From Bacillota bacterium (GTDB lineage: Bacteria; Bacillota; Bacilli; Paenibacillales; Paenibacillaceae), in the NCBI GenBank assembly GCA_023460795.1, contig JAEWPC010000081.1:6922-70921 (forward strand): a stretch of DNA of 64,000 nt, in the 5' to 3' direction. Both the position numbers and the translations under genes were made by a program. Of this stretch, positions 56,400 through 64,000 are shown piece by piece (positions within the stretch are counted from its first letter, which is position 1; every line of letters begins with the position of its first letter). The notes under the pieces are model-generated. The model saw only the letters and a program-made list of their open reading frames with translations, was not told the DNA's origin and did not search any database.

Positions 56400-57968
56400 G
56401 TGTACGTGAAATTATTGAGCGCCAGCGTTCTTGGTGTAGAAGGTAGATTCATAGAGGTCGAAGTCGATATTTGTTCGGGGTTGCCGCAGGTGTCCGTCGT
56501 CGGCTTGCCGGATACCGCCGTGCGGGAGTCTGTGGAGCGCGTCCGGGCGGCGATCAAGAACGGCGGCATGAAGTTTCCGATGGATCGGATTACGATCAAT
56601 CTCGCCCCTGCCGACATGCGCAAGGAAGGCAGCGCGTTCGATCTCGCCATCGCGGCCGGCATCCTATGCGCGAGCGGCCAAGTCGACCCGGCTCTGCTCG
56701 AGCATACGCTGTTCATCGGAGAGCTGGCTCTGAACGGCACGGTACGTAACGTTCCAGGCGTGCTGCCGATGACCGAGCTAGCGCGGAGCGCCGGCGTGAG
56801 ACGGGTCATCGTACCGGAAGACGCGGTTGAGGAAGCCCGGCTTATCTCGGGCATCGAGGTGTTCGGAATCCGCTCGCTTTCGCAATGGATGGGCGGATTG
56901 GAGGAGGATCGGGGGCATGTGGGTACGATTGCCGAGACGGTAGCCCCACCAGCAGCTCGGCGCGGTGTCGCGCTTGATACGCCTGACAGCGAGCTCGATC
57001 TCGCAGACGTCATCGGCCAAGCGCAAGGCAAGCGCGCGCTTATGATCGCGGCTAGCGCGATGCACAACATCCTGTTCGTCGGCCCGCCCGGGACCGGCAA
57101 GACGATGCTGTGCCGCAGGCTCCCTACGATCATGCCGCCGCTCTCCGAGAGCGAAGCGCTCATGGTGACGAAGATCGTCAGCGTAAGCGGCAAGCTGGGC
57201 AATGGCCGCGAAGGATTAATACGCCGACGGCCGTTCCGCTCACCGCATCACTCGATATCGATGGCGGGCTTGATCGGCGGCGGTTCCATTCCTAAGCCCG
57301 GGGAGGTCACGCTGGCTCATCACGGCATCCTGTTCCTCGACGAGTTGGCGGAGTTCTCCAGAGCGAGCTTGGAGGCGCTCCGACAGCCGATCGAGGATCG
57401 CGAGGTTACGATCGGTCGCGCCCGCGGCGTATGCCGCTTCCCTGCCCGATTCTTGTTGGCGGCTTCAATGAATCCGTGTCCGTGCGGATTCGCCGGCGGA
57501 TCGCCTGACGATCGTCCGTGCACGTGCAGCCCCCTTGCGATTGCACGTTATCGGGCACGCATGTCCGGGCCGCTAGCCGACCGGCTCGATCTGCAAGTCG
57601 AGCTTCCTCGTCAGCCTGTTCGGGTGATGGATCGGAACTCGCTGACGTCCGAGGAAGCCAAGGGCATCGTCATCGAAGCCGCGGAACGCCAAAAATCCCG
57701 TTACGCAAGGCACGGGATTCGTTGGAATAGCGAATTGCAAGGCTCGTTGCTGCATACGTACGCAGCGGCTATGATGGCATCCGACGCGGAGCAGCTGCTG
57801 CATGTCGTCTACGAGCGGCTCGGTCTCAGCTACCGCGCGCACGACCGCATTCTGAAAGTGTCCCGCACGATAGCCGATCTCGCCGGCCGGGAGACGATTC
57901 GCTCCGAGGACGTCGCCGAGGCGATCGGCTATCGTTGCTTGGACAAGAACGTCGAGGATGCAGGTTAA
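56400..57968 (+). CDS. comM: YifB/ComM-family Mg-chelatase-like AAA ATPase
   Basis: Product of 522 aa. N-terminal ChlI domain (YVKLLSASVLGVEGRFIEVE), central AAA domain with Walker A GPPGTGKT at about 228-235 and FLDELAEFSRASLEALRQPI, then a Cys-rich segment (NPCPCGFAGGSPDDRPCTC) and the C-terminal Mg_chelatase domain. In Gram-negatives ComM is a branch-migration helicase for transformation. GTG 56400 matches the conserved start. It ends 4 nt from the convergent tkt end. Confidence 0.93.
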   Translation: MYVKLLSASVLGVEGRFIEVEVDICSGLPQVSVVGLPDTAVRESVERVRAAIKNGGMKFPMDRITINLAPADMRKEGSAFDLAIAAGILCASGQVDPALLEHTLFIGELALNGTVRNVPGVLPMTELARSAGVRRVIVPEDAVEEARLISGIEVFGIRSLSQWMGGLEEDRGHVGTIAETVAPPAARRGVALDTPDSELDLADVIGQAQGKRALMIAASAMHNILFVGPPGTGKTMLCRRLPTIMPPLSESEALMVTKIVSVSGKLGNGREGLIRRRPFRSPHHSISMAGLIGGGSIPKPGEVTLAHHGILFLDELAEFSRASLEALRQPIEDREVTIGRARGVCRFPARFLLAASMNPCPCGFAGGSPDDRPCTCSPLAIARYRARMSGPLADRLDLQVELPRQPVRVMDRNSLTSEEAKGIVIEAAERQKSRYARHGIRWNSELQGSLLHTYAAAMMASDAEQLLHVVYERLGLSYRAHDRILKVSRTIADLAGRETIRSEDVAEAIGYRCLDKNVEDAG

Positions 57969-57972
57969 GCGA

Positions 57973-60006
57973 TTAGCGGCGAAGGAACTTCTCGCGAATT
58001 TGCTCCGCGATGCCGTCGACCGTGAAGCCGTACTCTTGGATCACGCGATCCGCTTTAGCGGAAGCGCCGAACTTGCGAATGCCGACGATCAGGCCTTGAT
58101 TGCCGGCGATCGATTCCCAGCCGGACGGATGCGCCATCTCGATAACGACGTTCGAAGCTACGCTCGGATCGATCACGCTGTTGCGGTAGCTCTTATCTTG
58201 CTGCTCGAACAGCTCTTTGCTCGGCATGCTGATGACGCGAACGTTCGCGCCTTCTTCGGCGAGCTTCTGCTGAACCGCGATCGCCAGGCTGACTTCGGAG
58301 CCCGTGGCGACGATCTGCACGTCGGGCCGTTGATCGGCACGGCCGGAGATGATGTACGCGCCGCGAGCGACGCCTTCGTTCGCCAATGCGCTCGTGCCAG
58401 GCAGAACGGGCAGGTTCTGTCTCGTGAGAGCGAACACGAACGGGCCTTCCTTCGCTTCGAGCGCATAACGCCAAGCGGCAGCCGTCTCGTTCGCGTCGGC
58501 CGGACGGAACAACGTTAAGTCCGGAATCAAGCGGAGCGACGGCACTTGCTCGATCGGCTGGTGAGTCGGGCCGTCTTCGCCTACCGCGATGCTGTCGTGG
58601 GTGAAGACGTAGATCACCGGCTGCTTCATCAGCGCGGACAGTCGGATCGCGCCGCGCAAGTAATCGCTGAACACGAGGAACGTGCCGCCGTATACGCGGA
58701 GCCCGCCATGAAGCGACATTCCGTTCAGCGCGGCGCCCATCGCGAATTCGCGCACGCCGAACCACAGGTTGCGGCCGTCGTATTGCTTCGCGGAATAGTT
58801 GCCGTAGTTCGCCATTGCCGTCATGTTCGAGCTTGCCAGATCCGCCGACCCGCCGATCAGCAGCGGCAGCGTGTCCGCCAAGCCGTTGATGACTTTGCTG
58901 GAAGCCGTACGCGTGGATACTTGCGCTTGAAGATCGATGAAGCTCGGGATGCCCGCTTCCCAGCCTGCCGGCAGCTCGCCACGCATCGCTTGATCAAGCT
59001 GCGCGCCTAACTCGGGGTAAGCTTGTTTGTAATCGCCTAGCAGTTGCAGCCAAGCCGCTTCAGCAACTTCGCCGCGCACGATCGATTGCCCGAAATGCGA
59101 TTTGACTTCATCCGGAACGTAGAAATCCGGCTCCAGCGGCCAGCCCAGCGCTTCCTTCGTCAGACGCAGCTCTTCTTTGCCGAGCGGAGATCCATGCGTG
59201 CCGCCGTGCCCGCCTTTGCCCGCCTTGTTCGGACTGCCGTAGCCGATCGTCGTCTTGATCTCAATGAGTGTTGGCTTGCCGGATTCTTGCTTTGCTTCGG
59301 CGATCGCATGAGCGATCGCGTCGACGTCGTTCTGGTCTTCGACGCGCAGATATTGCCAGCCGCAAGACTCGAAGCGGCCTTGGATATTCTCCGAGAACGC
59401 CATGTTCAGCTCGCCGTCGAGCGAAATATCGTTCGAATCGTACAGTACGACGAGCTTGCCTAGCTTGAGGTGTCCGGCCAACGAGACCGACTCGCCGGAG
59501 ATCCCCTCCATCAAGTCGCCGTCACCGCAGATGACGAACGTATGATGATCGACGACAGGGAAGCCTTCGCGGTTGAACACCGCGCCCAGATGCGTCTCTG
59601 CCATCGCCATGCCGACGGCCATCGCCAATCCTTGTCCGAGCGGACCCGTCGTAGCTTCTACGCCCGGCGTATGTCCGTATTCGGGATGACCCGGCGTACG
59701 GCTTCCCCATTGTCTGAACTCCTTCAAGTCGTCCAGCGATAGATCATATCCGCTTAGGTGAAGCAAGCTGTACAACAGCATCGAGCCGTGTCCCGCGGAT
59801 AAGACGAAGCGATCGCGATTGAACCACTCCGGATTGCGCGGATTATGCTTCATCTGGCGCGTCCACAGCGCGTAACCCATCGGAGCGGCGCCCATCGGCA
59901 TGCCCGGGTGACCCATGTTCGCTTTTTCGACCGCGTCGATCGTTAACGTACGTATCGTATTTATGCTCAGCTGCTCGATTGTCGCTTTAGAAACCGTTTG
60001 TTCCAT
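57973..60006 (-). CDS. tkt: Transketolase
   Basis: Pentose-phosphate enzyme, thiamine-diphosphate dependent; 677 aa. [17 protein letters not shown] and the TPP motif [12 protein letters not shown] with downstream Asn are intact; central pyrimidine-binding and C-terminal domains are complete. ATG 60006 follows GGGAGG. It is divergent from the LysR gene. Confidence 0.97.
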   Translation of the reverse strand: MEQTVSKATIEQLSINTIRTLTIDAVEKANMGHPGMPMGAAPMGYALWTRQMKHNPRNPEWFNRDRFVLSAGHGSMLLYSLLHLSGYDLSLDDLKEFRQWGSRTPGHPEYGHTPGVEATTGPLGQGLAMAVGMAMAETHLGAVFNREGFPVVDHHTFVICGDGDLMEGISGESVSLAGHLKLGKLVVLYDSNDISLDGELNMAFSENIQGRFESCGWQYLRVEDQNDVDAIAHAIAEAKQESGKPTLIEIKTTIGYGSPNKAGKGGHGGTHGSPLGKEELRLTKEALGWPLEPDFYVPDEVKSHFGQSIVRGEVAEAAWLQLLGDYKQAYPELGAQLDQAMRGELPAGWEAGIPSFIDLQAQVSTRTASSKVINGLADTLPLLIGGSADLASSNMTAMANYGNYSAKQYDGRNLWFGVREFAMGAALNGMSLHGGLRVYGGTFLVFSDYLRGAIRLSALMKQPVIYVFTHDSIAVGEDGPTHQPIEQVPSLRLIPDLTLFRPADANETAAAWRYALEAKEGPFVFALTRQNLPVLPGTSALANEGVARGAYIISGRADQRPDVQIVATGSEVSLAIAVQQKLAEEGANVRVISMPSKELFEQQDKSYRNSVIDPSVASNVVIEMAHPSGWESIAGNQGLIVGIRKFGASAKADRVIQEYGFTVDGIAEQIREKFLRR

Positions 60007-60105
60007 CGTTATAAGCCTCCCAGCCTAGTATCTAACCCTTGTTCCCAGTATAATAGAGACTGTTGGTATACAAGAAATTAATATATTTACTAGGAGTCAT
60101 AAACC

Positions 60106-60987
60106 ATGTCTATGATTAACTACGAGCTCTATAAAGTGTTCTACTTGGCTGCCAAGACAGGCAGCTTAACGCAAGCCGCACGTCTGCTGTATCTTACCCA
60201 GCCGAGCGTCAGCCACGCGATCAAGCAGTTGGAAGCCAGCCTTGGCGCGACGCTGTTCGCCCGCAACGCCAAAGGCGTCGAGCTGACGCAGGAAGGTTCC
60301 GTTCTCTTCGCCTACATAGAACAAGCTCATACGTTCATTACGCTCGCGGAAGACAAAATGGCGGAGCTCAGCAATCTCGAGAGCGGTGAGCTGAGAATCG
60401 GGGGGAGCGACTCGCTGTTCAAGCACTATCTATTATCGTATCTGGAAGCCTACCGTCTTGCGCATCCCGGCATCGTTATTCGCCTCATCCACGGAACGAC
60501 GCCGGAGCTTATCGCCTCTCTCAAGGAAGGCGCGATCGATCTTGGCGTCGTGCGGCTCCCGATCTCCGATACGCAGTTGGAGATTAATCGCGGTATCGAG
60601 CTTCAAGACTGCTTCGTCGCCGGCTCGCAATTCTCGGAGCTCAAAGGTCAGACGCTGTCGATGGAGCAACTGCTGCGATATCCGATCATCCTCTTCTCGC
60701 GCAACAGCCGCGCAAGGTCGGCCATCACGGAGCTGTTCCGCGAGCACGGACACGAGCTGACGCCGCAGATTGAAGTCGGCAGCGTCGATCTGCTGCTCGA
60801 ATTCGCGCGCAAAGGGCTCGGCATCTCCTTCGTCACGCGCGAATTCGCCGCCCGTCATCTCGAAGACGGAACGTTGTTCGAAATCAAGCTGGACGTGAAA
60901 GTCCCTCCCTCCCAGGTCGGCTTTATGACGCTTCGCAACATGCCGCTTTCCAAAGCCGCGCAGCAGTTCCTGTCCCAGATCGGCTGA
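60106..60987 (+). CDS. LysR-family transcriptional regulator
   Basis: Product of 293 aa. Winged HTH (about 5-65, GSLTQAARLLYLTQPSVSHA) and an effector-binding domain of LysR_substrate type (about 95-290). Divergent from tkt across 99 nt, so it may regulate tkt; no clear T-N11-A site was picked out. ATG 60106 follows AGGAG. Confidence 0.93.
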   Translation: MSMINYELYKVFYLAAKTGSLTQAARLLYLTQPSVSHAIKQLEASLGATLFARNAKGVELTQEGSVLFAYIEQAHTFITLAEDKMAELSNLESGELRIGGSDSLFKHYLLSYLEAYRLAHPGIVIRLIHGTTPELIASLKEGAIDLGVVRLPISDTQLEINRGIELQDCFVAGSQFSELKGQTLSMEQLLRYPIILFSRNSRARSAITELFREHGHELTPQIEVGSVDLLLEFARKGLGISFVTREFAARHLEDGTLFEIKLDVKVPPSQVGFMTLRNMPLSKAAQQFLSQIG

Positions 60988-61005
60988 CTTGTTGCTCCTA
61001 CCAAC

Positions 61006-61035
61006 AAAAAGACGACGGAAAGAGCTTCCGTCGTC
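61006..61035 (-). terminator. Intrinsic terminator after the (p)ppGpp synthetase gene
   Basis: Perfect 10-bp stem GACGACGGAA/TTCCGTCGTC, loop of 5 nt, then TTTTTG on the minus strand. The LysR gene ends 20 nt to its left on the other strand. Confidence 0.9.
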
Positions 61036-61042
61036 CACGCAC

Positions 61043-61789
61043 CTATTCCTTCTCTTCTTTTCCGTTGCCTCCGGAGTCGATTAACTCCAGCAATGCCGCC
61101 GGAATCGCGAACTGCTCGTTACGAATGCTGATGACCGAAGCATTGTCCGCTCCGTTCCGGCTTTCCTTGATCGCTTCGATCTCCTTATGCAGACGTTCCA
61201 TCCTTTTGTCGAGGGCAGCCGCCGAATCGGCCGCTTCCTTCAGCTCCTGAAGCAGACGCTGCGGGACGGCTTGGTTGTACTTGTAGAAGATTTTATGCTC
61301 CAAGCTCGCCCAGAAATCCATCGCGATCGTCCGGATTTGCACCTCGACGCACACGTTCTCCTCCCGGTCGGACATGTACACGGGAACTTCGACGAGCACG
61401 TGCAAGCTTTGGTAACCGTTCGGCTTCGGATGCAGAATGTAGTCCTTGATCTCGATGATGTTCAAGTCCTTCTGCCGCGCCAGCATGTCGCTGATCCGGT
61501 AGATGTCCGAGACGAACGAGCACGTGATTCGCATGCCCGCGATGTCTTTAATGTGCCCGCGGATGCTGTTCAGACTAATATCGCAGCCTTTGCGGCTGAT
61601 TTTATTCAGAATGCTTTCAGGCGTCTTCAGGCGCGTCTTCGTATGCTCGATCGGGTTGTAGTCGTGAAGGAACTGGAACTCCTCCTTCAGAATTTCGACC
61701 TTCGTCTCCAACGCGTCGAGCGCGAATTTGTACATCATCATGAACCGAGTGATGTCGTTCTTGAAGCGTTTGAGCTGTTCGATCGGCAA
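61043..61789 (-). CDS. ywaC: Small alarmone synthetase (YwaC/RelP type)
   Basis: Makes (p)ppGpp from ATP and GTP/GDP without a hydrolase domain; 248 aa. DIAGMRITCSFVSDIYRISD, the substrate segment HPKPNGYQSLHVLVEVPV and EVQIRTIAMDFWASLEHKIF are conserved; these read more like YwaC/RelP than YjbM/RelQ. The start is uncertain: TTG 61789 fits the family, but the nearest SD-like GAAGGG is about 25 nt upstream. It is followed by a terminator. Confidence 0.88.
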   Translation of the reverse strand: MPIEQLKRFKNDITRFMMMYKFALDALETKVEILKEEFQFLHDYNPIEHTKTRLKTPESILNKISRKGCDISLNSIRGHIKDIAGMRITCSFVSDIYRISDMLARQKDLNIIEIKDYILHPKPNGYQSLHVLVEVPVYMSDREENVCVEVQIRTIAMDFWASLEHKIFYKYNQAVPQRLLQELKEAADSAAALDKRMERLHKEIEAIKESRNGADNASVISIRNEQFAIPAALLELIDSGGNGKEEKE

Positions 61790-61827
61790 TAACGTGTTAT
61801 TCAGCGTGAATCACCCTTCTCTACTTT

Positions 61828-62694
61828 CTATTGACCTAACAAAATGCGCGTATACGGCGAATCGATCGGCATGAGAATGACCGGTTCGTTGTTAAACGTC
61901 GTGACGTAGCTTTGAAGCGTACGATAGAAACTGTAGAATTTAGGATCTTTGCCGTACGCTTCGTTATAGATCTTCGCGGCTTCCTGCTCGCCCTCCGCGA
62001 TAATCTTCTTCGCGTCCGCTTCCGCTTGCGCGATCAGCTCGGTCGCTTGGCGGTCCGCTTTGGAAGTGACCTTCTTCGACTCCTCGTCGCCCTCGGACAA
62101 GTAACGCGCGGCGATCGACTGGCGCTCGGAAATCATCCGGTTATAGACGCTTTCCTTGTTCGCGTCCGGCAAATCGGTCCGTTTAATTCTGACGTCGATG
62201 ACCTCGATGCCGTAATTGTCCTCGCGCAGCGTAGACGCAACTTCGCGGGTTATCTCGTCGTTAATGTTGCCCCGCTCGGTGTTCTCGCTGATGATGTTCT
62301 CGTAATTGATCGCCGGAAGCTTCGCGCGCACGGTGTTATAGACGGTTTCGTCGATCCGCTTAACGCCCGCGCTGACGGTTTTGGCCGTCTTGAGGAACTT
62401 CTCCGGATCGTCGATGCGCCACACCGTGTAGTTGTCGACCAGAATCGGCTTTTTGTCCTTCGTCAGGATTTGCGTCTGCTGGCTCCTATACATCATTTGA
62501 AATTTCGGAAGCTTCGAGACCGTCTCGATGAACGGAATTTTGAAGTGCAGGCCCGGATCCTCGACGACTCTGACGGCTTCGCCGAACTTCAGGATGACTT
62601 TATATTCGCCTTCCTTGACGACGTACATCGAGGCGAACCCGAGAATTAAGAGAACGACTACGCCAACGGACGTTACGATCGATTTTTTGTTCAT
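61828..62694 (-). CDS. hflC: HflC, SPFH-domain membrane protease modulator
   Basis: Product of 288 aa. N-terminal membrane helix (about 8-25), an SPFH/band-7 domain (about 25-210, IDVRIKRTDLPDANKESVYN), and a C-terminal helix rich in Glu/Ala (AEADAKKIIAEGEQEAAKIY). Partner of HflK on FtsH. Start overlaps the hflK stop (ATGA). Confidence 0.95.
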   Translation of the reverse strand: MNKKSIVTSVGVVVLLILGFASMYVVKEGEYKVILKFGEAVRVVEDPGLHFKIPFIETVSKLPKFQMMYRSQQTQILTKDKKPILVDNYTVWRIDDPEKFLKTAKTVSAGVKRIDETVYNTVRAKLPAINYENIISENTERGNINDEITREVASTLREDNYGIEVIDVRIKRTDLPDANKESVYNRMISERQSIAARYLSEGDEESKKVTSKADRQATELIAQAEADAKKIIAEGEQEAAKIYNEAYGKDPKFYSFYRTLQSYVTTFNNEPVILMPIDSPYTRILLGQ

Positions 62695-63761
62695 TTCGCC
62701 GTCCCCCCTTGCGCTGCATCGGTTTGCGGTTCCGTGGACGACGCACCCGTCGCTGGAACAGACGCTCCTTTAGCGGAGGTTTGGCTTGAACCTTTCATCA
62801 GCTCGTTGAGCGGCAAGTATTTGACCGTGTCGCCGCCGCTCGAGTCGGTAATGAAAATTTTGGCTTTCGGCAATATTTTCTCCAACGTCTCGATGACTAA
62901 ACGGCTCTCGGTGACATCCGGGCTCTTCGCATACTCGGAGTAGATGGCGTTGAACTGCGCGACGTCGCCTTCCGCGTTAAGGATACGCGACTTCTTAACG
63001 GCTTCCGCGTTCTCGATTAGCGCCTGCGCTTCGCCGCGCGCCTTCGGAATGCGGTCGTTCTCGTACTTGGACGCATTGTTGATCTTCGTGTTCTTCTCTT
63101 CGCGGGCATTCGTTACCGAGCGGAACGAATCGGACACCAGACCGTCCGGCGGTTCGATATCCTGGAACTTCACGCCGACGATCTGCATGCCTGTATTGTA
63201 CTTCGCTTGCAGGTCGATGAGCAACTCGCGCACCTTCTCTTGGATTTCCGTCTTGCCGTCCGTAATCGCGTAATCCAGCTTGGTGGAGCCGATAACGGAC
63301 CGGATCGAGGAGCTCGCCGCGTTGCGCATAAATTGCTCCGGATCGTCGATGTTGTACAAATAATCGCGGATGCTGCTGATTTTCCATTGAACGACGGCGT
63401 CGGCGGAAACGATGTTCTCGTCCCCCGTAATCATGAGCGCTTCTTCATCGTTCGGCGTTATGACGTCGCCGCGCTGCGTGTACCCGATCGTAATGACTTG
63501 GGTCAGCTCCGCGGGCACCTTCACGACTTCTTGAATCGGATAAGGCCATTTGAAGTGGAGACCGGCCGTCGTCTCCTCGGTATATTTGCCGAAAGTAAGA
63601 ATCGCGGCTCTCTCTTGCTCTTGCACCGTGTAGAAAGAAGAGTAGAGAAGCAGCAATAAAATAACCGCGCCGATGCCGATCGCAATTTTCTTGATCAGTC
63701 CCGGCGGAATCTCGACTTGATTCGGATTGCGCGGTTTGCGTCCGATGTCGATCACGTCCAT
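62691..63761 (-). CDS. hflK: HflK, SPFH-domain membrane protease modulator
   Basis: Product of 356 aa. Membrane helix about 24-46, SPFH domain (GLHFKWPYPIQEVVKVPAEL), and a low-complexity Ser/Thr/Ala tail (about 325-356). ATG 63761 is chosen with AAGGAGG 10 nt upstream; the longer frame would start at a TTG. First gene of the hflKC pair. Confidence 0.94.
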   Translation of the reverse strand: MDVIDIGRKPRNPNQVEIPPGLIKKIAIGIGAVILLLLLYSSFYTVQEQERAAILTFGKYTEETTAGLHFKWPYPIQEVVKVPAELTQVITIGYTQRGDVITPNDEEALMITGDENIVSADAVVQWKISSIRDYLYNIDDPEQFMRNAASSSIRSVIGSTKLDYAITDGKTEIQEKVRELLIDLQAKYNTGMQIVGVKFQDIEPPDGLVSDSFRSVTNAREEKNTKINNASKYENDRIPKARGEAQALIENAEAVKKSRILNAEGDVAQFNAIYSEYAKSPDVTESRLVIETLEKILPKAKIFITDSSGGDTVKYLPLNELMKGSSQTSAKGASVPATGASSTEPQTDAAQGGTAK

Positions 63762-63771
63762 GTGGTAGTTG

Positions 63772-63818
63772 CCTCCTTCGTAGGGTTGTAAGTTTTGCCA
63801 ATCCAATGCTTACGAAGG
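63772..63818 (-). promoter_or_regulatory. Possible SD-sequestering hairpin before hflK
   Basis: Minus-strand CCTTCGTA (63818-63811) is complementary to TACGAAGG (63782-63775), whose end overlaps the hflK ribosome site AAGGAGG (63778-63772). Loop 28 nt; an 8-bp match can occur by chance. Confidence 0.35.
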
Positions 63819-63875
63819 TTCATACGAAATTGGTGGGCAATCGGTTTCATGGAATGCGGAAAATGGCGACGGGCA

Positions 63876-64000
63876 TGGGAGAGCGTTGGAGTGTGCGAAT
63901 GCGCAGGGGCGGAGCTGTAACGGTGTGGGAGAGCGTTGGAGGGTGCGATTGTGGGGAATTCGGAGCTGTAACGGCGTGGGAGAGCGTTAGAGTGTGACAT
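63876..64000. repeat. Tandem array C: about 50-bp unit, running off the window
   Basis: Copies begin at 63876, 63926 and 63977 (third cut by the window edge). Each opens TGGGAGAGCGTTGGAG and has GGAGCTGTAACGG near its end; the middle differs. I see no gene here. Confidence 0.85.

Noticed and set aside
60007..60105. Clean promoters for tkt and the LysR gene
   Set aside because: Several TATA-like hexamers exist on both strands but none has a -35 at proper spacing, so I did not list one.
63752..64000. 82-aa minus-strand frame upstream of hflK
   Set aside because: It consists of array C read through plus the hflK leader and lacks family features.

Overview
The window reads as one chromosomal stretch of a motile, endospore-forming-type Firmicute, most likely Paenibacillaceae (Paenibacillus/Cohnella-like). 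The gene order from polC back through the fla/che operon to sucCD is essentially that of Bacillus subtilis. However, the base composition is richer in G+C (mid-50s per cent by eye), EF-Ts is of the short form, and several small flagellar-operon proteins are not ones I know from Bacillus. Nearly everything lies on the minus strand; only the 97-aa lipoprotein-like gene, comM and a LysR regulator are on the plus strand. No rRNA, tRNA, IS element, prophage or CRISPR array was seen.

Reading in the direction of transcription (right to left): 63.8-61.0 kb hflK-hflC and a small (p)ppGpp synthetase; 61.0-56.4 kb a LysR regulator divergent from transketolase, then comM; 56.2-53.0 kb a three-gene sugar ABC importer with a sigma-A promoter and a CcpA-type cre site; 52.9-52.6 kb a small lipoprotein-like gene; 52.3-45.3 kb sucC-sucD, dprA, topA, trmFO; 45.3-44.9 kb a gene-free stretch of two tandem-repeat families where B. 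subtilis has codV (xerC); 44.9-42.0 kb hslV-hslU-codY.

From 41.8 to 9.9 kb runs the fla/che operon: flgBC-fliE-fliFGHIJ-ylxF-fliK-flgD-(flagellar operon protein)-flgG-flbD-fliL-fliM-fliY-cheY-fliO-fliPQR-flhB-flhA-flhF-flhG-cheB-cheA-cheW-cheC-cheD-(unknown)-sigD-fapA-like-(unknown)-swrB-like-MltG-like. It encodes the MS ring, C ring, export apparatus, rod and hook parts, the chemotaxis core and the late flagellar sigma factor, and it ends at an intrinsic terminator. It is followed by rpsB-tsf-pyrH-frr-uppS-cdsA-dxr-rseP-proS-polC: translation factors, UMP kinase, isoprenoid and phospholipid precursors, a site-2 protease, prolyl-tRNA synthetase and the start of the replicative polymerase.

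The genes themselves are mostly textbook. The less ordinary material is between them: a 193-nt nested palindrome between flhB and flhA, a leader with two mutually exclusive hairpins between rpsB and tsf, three unrelated tandem arrays that all repeat every 50-51 bp, a strong terminator hairpin ending 3 bases before the comM start codon, and a near-copy of that hairpin at the far end of the ABC operon. Also unusual are a eukaryote/archaea-type ProRS in the usual proS position and a solute-binding protein with no lipobox cysteine.
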